A DNA stretch of 64,000 bases from Thioalkalivibrio sulfidiphilus HL-EbGr7 (GCF_000021985.1 NC_011901.1:1798001-1862000), one strand, 5' to 3'. Shown: positions 48,701 to 56,837, numbered from the stretch's first letter. Notes: generated by a model from the sequence alone, not told the origin. Made by a program: numbers and translations.

Positions 48701-49581
48701 TGGCGGGAATCATCGTACGCAACTCCATCCTGCTGGTGGACTTCTCCAAGCAGAAGGTGGCCGATGGCGTGCCGGTACGGGATGCCCTGCTCATGGCCTG
48801 CACCACCCGCACGCGTCCGATCCTGATCACCGCACTGGCCCTGGTGGCTGGCTCCGGGGTGATCCTGTTCGATCCCATCTTCCAGGGGATGGCCATCTCG
48901 CTGATGTTCGGCGTGCTGGTCTCCACCCTGCTGACCCTGGTGGTCATCCCTCTGGGTTGCCTGAGCGCACGCCGCTACTTCTGTGCCGGCGGCGGGTCTG
49001 CGCAGGAGGGTGTCGTCATCGCATCCGGTCCCGGCGGTGTCGCCACGCTGTATCCGGGACATGACGCCGGGGGCACCAGCAGCGTTTCCCCGGGCAAACA
49101 GGGTATCGCGAGCCTGGTCCTCGAATACGGCATCGCCTATCTGCGCATCATCGTCACCGAGACCCTGGATGGACTGCGCCAGTGGCTGGTTATCGGATGG
49201 AAATCCATTCCCAGACTCCTCGCCTTCTTCAGGACCCGTGGTGCGGGGCACGCGACAGGTCCTGCGACGACAGAGACACCCGCTGCCACGGCGAGGTCAT
49301 CACCGTTCTCCGATCCTGCCGAGCAGGGTGCTGACTCCCGGACCGGGGATGTTGAGGAGGTGCCGAGCCAGACGGCGGATAGCCGGCAAGGAAAACCTGC
49401 AAAAGCCCGTGCCAGGACGCCTGCCGCGCGCAAGGCCAAGCCGGCCCGGGGGGCTGCCCCGCAGAAGAAGACCTCAACCCCGCCCAACAAGGTCCGAACC
49501 AAGGCCGGCACGTCGAAGCGCCGTGGCATTCGTCTTGACGATCCGACCACGGGACCCAAGGACACAGGAGATGAAGCATGA
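45796..49581 (+). CDS. RND permease with long basic C-terminal tail
   Basis: A 1261-residue RND transporter. Residues 1-1055 follow the family: TM1, L-P-G-type periplasmic loop, TM4 with G-I-L-V-D-D-A-I-V-V-V-E-N (both Asp present), second loop, and A-G-I-I-V-R-N-S-I-L-L-V-D in TM10. About 200 residues follow the last helix; the end (~1198-1245) is Lys/Arg/Ala/Pro-rich, like a histone H1 tail, and must lie in the cytoplasm. This tail is not usual for RND pumps. The gap from the MFP gene is 55 bases and the next gene overlaps by four bases. Confidence 0.9.
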   Translation: MTDQNKDTVSPGIAGSLARQFIHSPLSPLLLMAALAIGFIGLAITPRQEDPQISVPMVDIFVAYPGGSVEEVSRLVTEPLERIMSEITGVKHTYSASRRGEAMVTVQFDVGERMEESLVKVHDRVMSNLDRMPPGVSMPLVKAKGIDDVPVVTLTFTSEELDDNLLRLIALDVLHAVKEVPDTAQGFVVGGRREELRIEVQPERLAAFGLAAPAIAEAVQSANTVRRVGSSERDGRVQAVHAGAFIRGASDLESLVVGVSDNRPVYLGQVAEIRHGLEEARDMVMDFRPAGQAGVPAVTLALAKKPGSNAVTVVDGVLQRVAQIQGQRIPDNVDVHVTRNYGQSANQKVNELIVKLFIATGAVTLLVWLFLGLRAAIVVLVVIPVVILSTVFSAWLLGYTIDRVSLFALIFAIGILVDDAIVVVENIYRRWLIKGSPDTETTVDAVREVGNPTVLATLTVIAALLPMGFVGGMMGPYMEPIPVLGSVAMVLSLFAAFVFTPWLTQRLKPSLEKLHQAETSEHRQAERLERGFHRILDPLIDDRRRGYLFLVSLVVVFFLCTLLFYTNSVRVKMLPLDNKPEFSVVINFPEGTALPITSEWGNRMAQALLSIDEVTGVQLYAGTAAPFNFNGLVRHYYLRQDPWLGELQVQLTDKSERRRSSHEIASHARELLTPLAATAGARIQVVEMPPGPPVLQSVVAEVYGADPVERRALAVHLEETFARAANLTDVDSYLQQATLRTHFQVDRDRAQRLGVRIEDINQALEATLGGHRLGDMKTAHSLEPAAIVMEVPLARRAELGRLATLPVRTRLGGTVALSELGRFVEFYEEDPIYTKDLRGVEYVTAEVTGRLAAPIYGMLEVEALLRESAGDGGLEQGGSFFSVPETGTGTGFMWGGEWTVTWETFRDMGIAFGIALILIYMLVVWEFGNFMLPAIVMAPIPLTLIGIIPGHWIMNAEFTATSMIGFIALAGIIVRNSILLVDFSKQKVADGVPVRDALLMACTTRTRPILITALALVAGSGVILFDPIFQGMAISLMFGVLVSTLLTLVVIPLGCLSARRYFCAGGGSAQEGVVIASGPGGVATLYPGHDAGGTSSVSPGKQGIASLVLEYGIAYLRIIVTETLDGLRQWLVIGWKSIPRLLAFFRTRGAGHATGPATTETPAATARSSPFSDPAEQGADSRTGDVEEVPSQTADSRQGKPAKARARTPAARKAKPARGAAPQKKTSTPPNKVRTKAGTSKRRGIRLDDPTTGPKDTGDEA

Positions 49582-49844
49582 ACTATCCATTCATCAAGGG
49601 CGTAACCCTGATCGCCCTCGCCGGCCTCATGGGCGTATCCATGGCCGGGACCGTGGAACAGGGGCAGGCCGCCAGGACCGTGGAGGTACCTGTGCCCCAC
49701 ATCGTGCGGCCCGCACATCCAATGGTGCCAGGACCCTATCGGTCCGATGAGTTCTTCATGGTCTTGGAACCGCTGAAGCACCCCGGCCAGGCGCACATGC
49801 CGGTCCGGCGACAGGGCGACGATGCAACGGGTAGCGGTTCATGA
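49578..49844 (+). CDS. Small secreted protein, unknown
   Basis: An 88-residue protein with a signal peptide ([17 protein letters not shown]) and a short Pro/His-rich mature part. I recognise no family. It overlaps the RND gene by four bases (ATGA) and the next small gene by four, so it is part of the operon. Likely periplasmic or envelope-associated. Confidence 0.7.
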   Translation: MNYPFIKGVTLIALAGLMGVSMAGTVEQGQAARTVEVPVPHIVRPAHPMVPGPYRSDEFFMVLEPLKHPGQAHMPVRRQGDDATGSGS

Positions 49845-50128
49845 GTCCGTGCAGGCTGCTTTGGGTTCCTGTGCTGGCGGGCGCCCTGATACCCGGGGTT
49901 GCCCTTGGCGGACAGTGGACGCTGCGAGGTGGCGAAGCGCCGAACCAGGCCCGTCACCCGGTTTATGTCAGTCCCGGATACAACCCCATGAGCCCGGTGC
50001 ATCCAGGAACCGTGGGACTGCGGCATCTCGAACAGCCGGCCGAACCGCGGGGGACTGCTGGCGCTCTTCCCCCGGGCCTTGGCCATCTGCATCTATTTCC
50101 CGTGCCACCGGTGATCACCTCCTGGTAG
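49841..50128 (+). CDS. Small secreted Gly/Pro-rich protein, unknown
   Basis: A 95-residue protein with a signal peptide ending near A-L-G-G and a Pro/Gly/His-rich mature part ([11 protein letters not shown]). No recognised domain. The ATGA overlap with its neighbour supports translation. Its composition is similar to the sulfur-globule-like protein encoded just downstream. Confidence 0.68.
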   Translation: MSPCRLLWVPVLAGALIPGVALGGQWTLRGGEAPNQARHPVYVSPGYNPMSPVHPGTVGLRHLEQPAEPRGTAGALPPGLGHLHLFPVPPVITSW

Positions 50129-50232
50129 GCGCCAGAACGGAATCATCACGATCGCACCGACGGTCCATCCCTCCCGTCAGGAACGCGTCATTCAAGCGAG
50201 GGGTTTCTGATCCAAGCAACGAGGTAATGAAC

Positions 50233-50721
50233 ATGGCTCAATCCACACTGAAGATGATCCTGACCGGTGCCGTGGCAGCGACTGCAATGTCCGTCGGCAG
50301 CGCCCAGGCCTGGTTCTATGGCCCCGGCCATGGCATGGGCAACATGCTGGGTGATTTCAACATGTCCGTACGCGGAGGCGGCCAGGGTCACGGTTATGGT
50401 TATCCCGCATACGGTTATCCCGGTTACGGAGCGCCCGTGTACGGTGCACCGGGTTTCGCCGCCCCAGGCTATGGTGCACCCGCACCCGTGTACGGCGCGC
50501 CGATGATGCCCCACTACGGTCACCCGGGTTACGGTCCTGGCTTTGGTCATGGCGGCGGCAATTTCAACATGGGCTTCCAGGGCGGTGGTTACGGTCACCC
50601 GGGTTTTGGCTATCCCGTCTATGGCGCGCCCGGCATGCCTGTTCCCATGTATCCCCAGCAGCCCTACGGTGCTCCGGGAGCCCAGCAACAGACACCGCCC
50701 CCCCAGCAGGAAGGCAACTGA
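50233..50721 (+). CDS. Sulfur-globule-like Gly/Tyr/Pro-rich secreted protein
   Basis: A 162-residue protein: a signal peptide, then [18 protein letters not shown], then repeats of [10 protein letters not shown] and P-V-Y-G-A-P. This layout (signal peptide, aromatic/Gly start, then G-Y-P repeats) is that of the structural proteins coating periplasmic sulfur globules in purple sulfur bacteria. ATG 50233 has GAGG eight bases upstream. The neighbours (fccAB and the sigma54 operon) make a sulfur role plausible. An unrelated low-complexity envelope protein is the alternative. Confidence 0.68.
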   Translation: MAQSTLKMILTGAVAATAMSVGSAQAWFYGPGHGMGNMLGDFNMSVRGGGQGHGYGYPAYGYPGYGAPVYGAPGFAAPGYGAPAPVYGAPMMPHYGHPGYGPGFGHGGGNFNMGFQGGGYGHPGFGYPVYGAPGMPVPMYPQQPYGAPGAQQQTPPPQQEGN

Positions 50722-50784
50722 CCGTCATCAGGGCACAGGGACGTGCCCGCCTGTCTGTGCCTACAGGGGGGAGTCATTGATCTG

Positions 50785-51426
50785 ATGAACATACTGTGTG
50801 CAAGCCTCAAGGGTGGCAGCGGGAAAAGTACCCTGGCATTCAATCTGGCGGTCTGGCTGTGTCATAAGGACATTAAGTGTCATGTGCAGGATCTTGATCC
50901 TCAGGCGACGCTGAGTTCTGTCATGTCCTTGCGCAGGCGTGAGTCACTGGGTCCCGTGCCGAATCAACTGCCGTCCTCAGGACCGATTGGACAGGCTCAG
51001 GGACTGACGGTGATAGACGCGAGCGCGGGTGATCCATGGTGTTTTGCCAAGGCGATCAAGATGGCAGACCTGATCATCATGCCCGTATGCCCGAGTCAGG
51101 CAGACGTGTGGTCAACGCAGAGATTCATTCGACAGATTTCTGGAATTCGAGGGGACCTCGCGATCGACTGCATGGCATTCATCAATCGCGCGGACACGCA
51201 TCCTGGGATGTCGGAAACCGCAGAGACCGAGGCCGTTCTGCTGAAGATGGAGGGTATCTGCTACACGGGAAAACGCCTTGGCATGCGTGCGGCATTCAGG
51301 CGTGCTTTTAGCGAAGGCGTATCCGTGAACGAGCTGGATCCAGGCAGTCAGGCTGCTATCGAGTTCGATGCCCTCGCCACACAAATCCATGAAACCATAC
51401 ATCACACGCTACAGAGAGGCTCATGA
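50785..51426 (+). CDS. Orphan ParA-like ATPase
   Basis: A 213-residue ParA/MinD-type ATPase. The deviant Walker A is K-G-G-S-G-K-S-T at about 10, followed by V-Q-D-L-D-P-Q-A-T, and a Walker B-like V-I-D-A-S-A-G-D. There is no N-terminal DNA-binding extension and no ParB gene, as for the McdA and ParC-type positioning ATPases. ATG 50785 follows GGGGGGAG. It is encoded between the sulfur-globule-like protein and two membrane proteins, one with a coiled coil, which could be its partner. Its stop is overlapped by the next gene. Confidence 0.83.
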   Translation: MNILCASLKGGSGKSTLAFNLAVWLCHKDIKCHVQDLDPQATLSSVMSLRRRESLGPVPNQLPSSGPIGQAQGLTVIDASAGDPWCFAKAIKMADLIIMPVCPSQADVWSTQRFIRQISGIRGDLAIDCMAFINRADTHPGMSETAETEAVLLKMEGICYTGKRLGMRAAFRRAFSEGVSVNELDPGSQAAIEFDALATQIHETIHHTLQRGS

Positions 51427-52211
51427 TGAAGCGCCTGTTGTTGATGTTGTTCGTTCTTTTAGTCCTCTTAAGTGGTGCTGCGGGTGCGTACTGGGCCACC
51501 ACGAAGCCGGCAGAGTTCCAGGCACTTCGTGATCGAGTGAGCACCGGCGTCGAGACGAAATGGCTGGCCCTGCGCGCAAGTCTTCCAGGCGGGCGGGAGT
51601 CAGTACAGACGGCCGGTTCCGTGACAGGTGCGGGTGAGGCCGACAGCCCTCAGAGAGACGAGGTTGCGGCGCTGGAACCGCACACTGATGGACGTGGGGT
51701 TCATCGGTACTCCGACAATCGAGCTCCGGTCAGGACGGTCATGACTATCGACACTGAACAGAGGGCCCCTGCTGCGCTACGACCTGTAGCGAACCAGGAT
51801 GCGGTGCCGGAGCCATCCCTGAGACAACCCTGGTGGATGGAAGATCCTGGCCTTGCAGCGCAATGGGACCGTGCGCGCCGCCTTGCCTGGCAGGGCGATC
51901 TGGAGCAGGCCCTGGTCATCATGCGTGGGCTGGCCAGTGAACATCCTTCCGCCCCCAACCTGCACGGCGAACTGGGCAATCTGGAGTGGGCGATGGGCCA
52001 TGTATCCGATGCGGCTGCCCACTATCAGCATGCCATGGAGGCCTGGCTACAGGTGTGCCGATTCGACCGGGCAATGATGACTGCTCGCCTGGTGGCCTGG
52101 GTTGATCCGCAGAGCAGCGAAGCCCTCCAGAGACGGTTCACTGATGAGGCCTTGCACGCGCGTTGCGCCCAGCATTCTGGGCACGTCCACGGTGGGGAAA
52201 TGTCGCGATGA
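51423..52211 (+). CDS. Membrane-anchored protein with TPR-like C-terminus
   Basis: A 262-residue protein with one N-terminal helix (M-K-R-L-L-L-M-L-F-V-L-L-V-L-L), a long polar linker, and a C-terminal segment (~150-235) resembling one or two TPR hairpins (A-R-R-L-A-W-Q-G-D-L-E-Q-A-L, H-G-E-L-G-N-L-E-W-A-M-G). The end of the chain has extra Cys and His. It overlaps the ParA gene and the next gene, so it is in the same operon. Role unknown; likely scaffolding in the periplasm. Confidence 0.7.
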   Translation: MMKRLLLMLFVLLVLLSGAAGAYWATTKPAEFQALRDRVSTGVETKWLALRASLPGGRESVQTAGSVTGAGEADSPQRDEVAALEPHTDGRGVHRYSDNRAPVRTVMTIDTEQRAPAALRPVANQDAVPEPSLRQPWWMEDPGLAAQWDRARRLAWQGDLEQALVIMRGLASEHPSAPNLHGELGNLEWAMGHVSDAAAHYQHAMEAWLQVCRFDRAMMTARLVAWVDPQSSEALQRRFTDEALHARCAQHSGHVHGGEMSR

Positions 52212-52714
52212 ATGATACACAATCCGTATCGGTCGATGCCCGCTCTCACGGGATTCCGGAGGTCATGGTTCAGCGACTGAGGCTGGTGGTCTATTCCGCC
52301 CTGCTTGCCTTTGTCGTTCTGGCAAGCTTCGGTTTTTACCTGATCTACAACCTCACCCAGGACGTGCGCCAGCTGTCCAGGAACATGGCCGTGCTGACGG
52401 TCTCCATGGACGAGAACATGAGACGGGTAGTGAGTAACATGGATCACATGACCGGTTATGTCGGACGGATCGATCAGTCCACACAGACCATATCCCTGTC
52501 CATGCGCGGGATGCAGCACGACATGGGGCAGATGAACCACAACGTCTCGGCCCCCATGGGCTTCATGAACAGCTTCATGCCATGGGGTTCTGGAGCGCCG
52601 GCCCGGGGCTACAACGGCTACCCGCCTCCCCTGCACTATGGCTATCCCCTGGAAATGAACCCTGCCTCTGCCCGTGTGCCCATGCAGCAACCTGTCCCGC
52701 CCATGTCGCGGTGA
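52208..52714 (+). CDS. Membrane coiled-coil protein with Met- and Gly/Tyr-rich tail
   Basis: A 168-residue protein: one membrane helix (~26-49), a coiled-coil stretch (~50-105; T-Q-D-V-R-Q-L-S-R-N-M), then a Met-rich portion (M-R-G-M-Q-H-D-M-G-Q-M-N) and a Gly/Tyr/Pro tail with A-R-G-Y-N-G-Y-P-P-P. The tail resembles the sulfur-globule-like protein in the same operon. ATG 52208 overlaps the preceding stop. It is a candidate membrane partner of the ParA ATPase. Confidence 0.72.
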   Translation: MNDTQSVSVDARSHGIPEVMVQRLRLVVYSALLAFVVLASFGFYLIYNLTQDVRQLSRNMAVLTVSMDENMRRVVSNMDHMTGYVGRIDQSTQTISLSMRGMQHDMGQMNHNVSAPMGFMNSFMPWGSGAPARGYNGYPPPLHYGYPLEMNPASARVPMQQPVPPMSR

Positions 52715-52733
52715 CTCCACAGGGAGATTGAAC

Positions 52734-53321
52734 ATGAAAACCGTGCGTAATCTGCTGGCCCTGGCAGGCGTGTTCCTGATGATTCCGGTGATCTATCTGG
52801 CCTTCGTTCTTGCACCCTATGTGTCGCAGTTTCAGGCGCTGGATGAGGGTGCCGCGAGGGTGTATCTCACTATGGCCCGAACCGTGCTCTCTTCCGGGGA
52901 TGCGGCTGAGGCCACGGTGTACAAGCGACGCGTGGAACCCGGTCTTGGAATCGATGAAGTGGAAGAGACCCTGCGATTCGTCGCCAACGAACTGAACGTC
53001 AGGAATGTCGGCGAGTTGCCCATGTACCTGGAGGTCCAGGCACTGACCGGCGAAGCGTTCCCGTTCCTCAAGATCTATATGTTCTGTGACGCAGGTATCG
53101 CGTCGAGGATGGTGACCTACAGCAGCGCCATGGCGGCGTACCTCCCGTGTCGGATCGTGTTACAGGAAGACGCAGACGGTAACCTGTGGCTGATGACGCT
53201 CAACCTCGACCTGATGATCCACGGTGGCAAGCCGTTGCCAGAGGATCTGCTCAAGGATGCGTTGTTCGTCCGGGACTCGCTCAACGAGATCATTGACAGG
53301 GCCGCCACGGGTGCATTTTGA
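52734..53321 (+). CDS. Membrane-anchored DUF302 protein
   Basis: A 195-residue protein with an N-terminal helix (~5-28). A DUF302-like domain follows, recognisable from the E-E-T-L-R-F-V start, Y-M-F-C-D-A near the middle, then L-P-C-R-I-V-L-Q-E-D-A-D-G-N and a closing D-L-M-I-H-G-G. ATG 52734 has AGGGAGA. It is the last clear gene of the operon that began at 44152. Another DUF302 gene is at 12136-12582. The domain is common in sulfur oxidisers but its reaction is unknown. Confidence 0.75.
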   Translation: MKTVRNLLALAGVFLMIPVIYLAFVLAPYVSQFQALDEGAARVYLTMARTVLSSGDAAEATVYKRRVEPGLGIDEVEETLRFVANELNVRNVGELPMYLEVQALTGEAFPFLKIYMFCDAGIASRMVTYSSAMAAYLPCRIVLQEDADGNLWLMTLNLDLMIHGGKPLPEDLLKDALFVRDSLNEIIDRAATGAF

Positions 53322-53480
53322 CGGCAGCGGCCAGTGCTGTGCCAGCCGGCCCGGCCGGCAGATGTGTGCTGGTGTGGACCGACACGGAAGTCAGCCCTGC
53401 CCCTGTCTGTTTCCAGCCCTCACCACCGCCCGCCCTGCCGCTCCAGTGGGGCCTGTTCGCTCTGACTCATTCAGGTAAGA

Positions 53481-53493
53481 TAGTGGTCTACTA
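53481..53493. promoter_or_regulatory. Candidate GntR operator
   Basis: TAGTGGTCTACTA: inverted TAGT/ACTA arms with the GT..AC core of GntR sites, 72 bases upstream of the regulator start. Autoregulation is inferred. Confidence 0.35.
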
Positions 53494-53564
53494 CAGAACC
53501 GCGGACGCCGACAGAGGTCAACGTCGGGGTTCGGCAGGCTGGTTTGAGGGAAGACCGATTGATC

Positions 53565-54314
53565 ATGAACGAGTCGATCAGTACGCCGGATATCCACCAT
53601 GGCCCGCTGTACAAACGGGTCAAGCGACTGCTGACCCAGGGGCTCGCTGCGGGCGAGTGGAAGCCCAACGAGGCCATCCCCAGCGAGTCGAAGCTGGCGC
53701 AACGCTTCAACGTCAGCATCGGCACGGTGCGCAAGGCCATCGATGAACTGGCTGCCGAGAACATCCTGGTGCGCCAGCAGGGCCGTGGCACCTTCGTGGC
53801 CACCCACTCCGTGAACCGCTACCTGTATCACTTCTACCATGTGATCAACGAAGACGGGACCAAGCACCTGCCCGTCCCGGAACTCCTGTTATACCGGCGC
53901 ATCAAGGCCGATGCCCGCCTTGCCGCCCACCTGAACCTGGATCGGGGTGATCGAGTCATCCATGTGCGCAACCTGTTGCGCATGCAGGGCAAGCCGGTGG
54001 AGGTCTACGACATCTACCTCGATGCCGCGCGGTTCGATGCCCTGGACCGGGAGAGCTTCGAGCAGCGCAAGGGGCCTGTCTACCAGCTCTACCAGGAGCG
54101 GCTGGGCCTGAACGTGATCCGCACCTCGGAGCAGCTGCGCGCGGTGGGTGTGGGTGCCGAGGAAGGGCAACTACTCGGGGTGGCGGCCAACACGCCGGTG
54201 CTGCAGGTTGAGCGCATCGCCTACACCTACCACGACATGCCGGTGGAATACCGCTGCTCCCTGGTGAATACCACGGGTCACGTGTATCAGAGCGACCAGG
54301 AAGCCCGGCCTTGA
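53565..54314 (+). CDS. GntR/HutC-family transcriptional regulator
   Basis: A 249-residue regulator: N-terminal winged helix (~15-80; P-S-E-S-K-L-A-Q-R-F-N-V-S-I-G-T-V-R-K-A-I) and C-terminal UTRA ligand domain (~95-240). ATG 53565 gives the usual N-terminus; a TTG seven codons earlier is possible. The AEC transporter gene follows 59 bases after the stop on the same strand, suggesting control of an organic acid or amino-acid exporter/importer. Confidence 0.88.
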   Translation: MNESISTPDIHHGPLYKRVKRLLTQGLAAGEWKPNEAIPSESKLAQRFNVSIGTVRKAIDELAAENILVRQQGRGTFVATHSVNRYLYHFYHVINEDGTKHLPVPELLLYRRIKADARLAAHLNLDRGDRVIHVRNLLRMQGKPVEVYDIYLDAARFDALDRESFEQRKGPVYQLYQERLGLNVIRTSEQLRAVGVGAEEGQLLGVAANTPVLQVERIAYTYHDMPVEYRCSLVNTTGHVYQSDQEARP

Positions 54315-54373
54315 TCTACGGGTCTGTTCGCGGGCGCCGTTGGTACGCGTCAGCCTAGATCGCACGACAGCCC

Positions 54374-55267
54374 ATGAATGTCCTCGGTCTGCTCCTGCCG
54401 ACCATTGCCCTGGTCCTGATCGGTTACCTGTTGCGCCGTTACGGGGTGTTCGGCCAGTCCTTCTGGTCGGACCTGGAACGACTCACCTACTACATCCTCT
54501 TCCCTGCCCTGCTGTTCGGCACCCTGGCCAGCCGGCCGCTGCAACTGGACCAGGCCAGCCCCATGATCTACACCGGCGTGCTGTTCATGGGCACGGGCAT
54601 GCTCCTGGGTTACGCCGCCCGCTGGCTGTTCAAGATGCCCACGGTGTCGTTCGGCTCGGCGTTCCAGTGCAGCTTCCGCTTCAACAGCTACATCGGGTTC
54701 GCCATCCTGGGCGCCCTGTATGCCCAGGATGGCATCGCCAGCTTCGGCCTGCTCGCGGGTTTCATGATCCCCCTGGTGAACGTGGCCTCGGTGTGGGTCC
54801 TGGCCCATCACGGCGGAGGCGGGGTGTTCAGGGAGATCCTGGGTAACCCGCTGATCCTCTCCACCTTCGCGGGCCTGGCCTGGGCTGCACTGGGCATGCC
54901 GGTGCCGGAGGTGCTCGACGTCACCCTGGGTTTTCTCGGGGGTGCGGCCCTGCCCCTGGGCCTGATCGCGGTGGGCGCGGGTTTGCGCCTGGTGATTCCC
55001 GGGCGGCAGGTGGGCGTGGTGGTGTATCTCACCACGGTGAAGCTGCTCGCCGTGCCGGCGATGGCCTGGTGGGTGGGAGACATGTTCGGTCTGCAGGGGG
55101 AATACCTGGCCGCGGCGGTGGTCATGGCCGCCCTGCCCACCGCCTCCTCGGCCTACATCCTCGCCGTGCGCATGGGCGGCGACGGCCCGTTGGTGGCATC
55201 CATCACCGCGGTGAACATGCTGGCGGCGATCGCCACGCTGCCGATCTGGCTGGCACTGCTGCCCTAG
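54374..55267 (+). CDS. AEC-family transporter (auxin efflux carrier type)
   Basis: A 297-residue membrane protein with about ten helices. Two repeats (L-P-T-I-A-L-V-L-I-G-Y-L-L-R-R and the later L-G-F-L-G-G-A-A-L-P-L-G-L-I-A-V-G-A-G-L) and P-T-A-S-S-A-Y-I-L-A in the last part are AEC hallmarks. Bacterial AEC proteins move dicarboxylates such as malate. Co-directional with the GntR regulator upstream. Confidence 0.87.
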   Translation: MNVLGLLLPTIALVLIGYLLRRYGVFGQSFWSDLERLTYYILFPALLFGTLASRPLQLDQASPMIYTGVLFMGTGMLLGYAARWLFKMPTVSFGSAFQCSFRFNSYIGFAILGALYAQDGIASFGLLAGFMIPLVNVASVWVLAHHGGGGVFREILGNPLILSTFAGLAWAALGMPVPEVLDVTLGFLGGAALPLGLIAVGAGLRLVIPGRQVGVVVYLTTVKLLAVPAMAWWVGDMFGLQGEYLAAAVVMAALPTASSAYILAVRMGGDGPLVASITAVNMLAAIATLPIWLALLP

Positions 55268-55276
55268 GCTGCAGTG

Positions 55277-55381
55277 CAGTGGCAAGTGGCTAGTCTCAAG
55301 TGGCAAGGAAAACCGTTTGTATCGTGATTTCCTTGCCACTAGCCACTTGAGACTTGCCACTGCTCTAACGCGCACGCGTTA
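55277..55381. terminator. Inverted repeat between converging genes
   Basis: Imperfect ~35-base arms (55277-55311 and 55328-55362) made of AAGTGGC and CTAGTCTCAAG units, followed by the palindrome TAACGCGCACGCGTTA (55366-55381), which overlaps the stop of the next gene. It can serve as a terminator for both sides. Confidence 0.6.
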
Positions 55382-56125
55382 GAGCGTTTCTATGGTGGTC
55401 TCCAGCACATGCCGCACGTTGGACATGGCGGCGGCGATGTTCTCCTGCACCTCGTCCATGGTGATCTCCCCTTCCCCGCGTCCGGCGGCCCAGTTGGCGA
55501 TCACGGCGCAGGTGGCGTAGGGCAGTTCCAGTTCCCGGGCGAGCACCGCCTCGGGCATGCCGGTCATGCCCACCATGTCGCAGCCGTCGCGCTCCAGGCG
55601 GTTGATCTCGGCGGCGGTCTCCAGGCGCGGACCCTGGGTGGCGGCGTAGGTGCCCCGTTCCACGGCATCGACACCGATACTGCGCGCAGCGGCGATGAGC
55701 CGCTGGCGCAGGGCCGGGTCATAGGGCTCGGTGAAATCCACGTGGGTGACGTGGGTGAGGTCCTGGTCGAAGAAGGTGTGGGCCCGGGACCAGGTGTAGT
55801 CGATGATCTGGTCCGGGAAGGCGATGCGCCGCGGCGCCATCTCGGTGGTGATGCCACCTACTGCAGCCACGGCCACCACCCCATGCACCCCCGCATGCTT
55901 GAGCGCCCAGATGTTGGCGCGGTAATTCACCTGGTGGGGCGGAATGGTGTGGCTGTAGCCATGACGGGCGAGGAACACCACCTCGCGACCGGCGAGCAGT
56001 CCATGGGTCAGGGGGCCGGAGGGTTCTCCATAGGGGGTGTGCATCACCTCGCGGCGGGTGATCTCCAGCCCCTTGAGCGTGGTCAGTCCGGTGCCACCGA
56101 TGATGGCCAGTGTGGTTTGGGTCAT
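55379..56125 (-). CDS. S-methyl-5'-thioinosine phosphorylase (MTAP family)
   Basis: A 248-residue purine nucleoside phosphorylase family protein: A-I-I-G-G-T-G-L at the start, L-A-R-H-G-Y-S-H-T near 54, and Y-A-A-T-Q-G-P-R-L-E-T-A-A-E-I near 150. Family members split methylthioadenosine or, in many gammaproteobacteria, methylthioinosine to hypoxanthine. An adjacent hypoxanthine phosphoribosyltransferase supports the second reaction, as a purine and methionine salvage pair. ATG 56125 is the family start. Confidence 0.85.
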   Translation of the reverse strand: MTQTTLAIIGGTGLTTLKGLEITRREVMHTPYGEPSGPLTHGLLAGREVVFLARHGYSHTIPPHQVNYRANIWALKHAGVHGVVAVAAVGGITTEMAPRRIAFPDQIIDYTWSRAHTFFDQDLTHVTHVDFTEPYDPALRQRLIAAARSIGVDAVERGTYAATQGPRLETAAEINRLERDGCDMVGMTGMPEAVLARELELPYATCAVIANWAAGRGEGEITMDEVQENIAAAMSNVRHVLETTIETL

Positions 56126-56230
56126 GACGGGATGTCCAGGTTGAGGAGAAAACCGGCTAGCGCGATGTGCAAAGGGTCATTCAGCGATCAATCCTGCGGC
56201 ATCCTGCCAGGCGTGTCCATGGCGGGAGCG

Positions 56231-56788
56231 TTACATGCCCTTCACGGCGTAGATGCCCGGGGCATTGCGCAGGTATTCCTTGTAGTCCATGCCATAACCG
56301 AACACGTAGCGGTCTTCCACTTCCACGCCCACGAAGTCGGCCTTCATGTTCGGGTCGCGGCGGTCGTGCTGCTTGAGCACCAGCATGGCGGTGTGCACGG
56401 AACTGGCCCCGTGCTGGCGGCAGTAGTCGATGATGCCGGCCAGGGTGTGGCCTTCGTCGAGGATGTCGTCGACCACCAGTACGGCGCGGCCTTCGAGGGG
56501 GGTCTGGGGACGCACCAGCCAGTGCAGCTCGGCGGCGCCCTTCACGTCACCGCGATAACGGGTGGCGTGCAGGTAATCCACTTGCAGGGGGAAATTCAGG
56601 CGGGTCAGGAGATGACCGGCGGCAACCACGCCGCCGGTCATGACACAGAGTACGAGCGGATCACGTCCGCCGAGGCTATCGGTGATCTCCCGGGCCATGC
56701 GGTCCAGGGCCTTCTCCACCGCGGCCTGGTCGTGCAGGCAGTCCGCCTCACGCCAGACCTGCTCAGCCTGTTTGGCGCTTACCGCCAT
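56231..56788 (-). CDS. hpt: Hypoxanthine-guanine phosphoribosyltransferase
   Basis: A 185-residue type I PRTase with the PRPP loop V-L-V-V-D-D-I-L-D-E-G-H-T-L near 104 and M-T-G-G-V near 50. It converts hypoxanthine or guanine with PRPP to IMP or GMP. The order dsrE-like, hpt, methylthioinosine phosphorylase on one strand with short gaps fits a salvage unit that uses the hypoxanthine released by the downstream gene product. Confidence 0.9.
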   Translation of the reverse strand: MAVSAKQAEQVWREADCLHDQAAVEKALDRMAREITDSLGGRDPLVLCVMTGGVVAAGHLLTRLNFPLQVDYLHATRYRGDVKGAAELHWLVRPQTPLEGRAVLVVDDILDEGHTLAGIIDYCRQHGASSVHTAMLVLKQHDRRDPNMKADFVGVEVEDRYVFGYGMDYKEYLRNAPGIYAVKGM

Positions 56789-56837
56789 GGTGCCACCGCG
56801 CCGCGGTCGGTCCGGTTGGCACCCTGCTTCACCCTCA

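Noticed and set aside
53318-53746. Plus-strand frame after the DUF302 gene
   Set aside because: It overlaps the GntR gene in another frame, lacks a ribosome site and has no recognisable domain.
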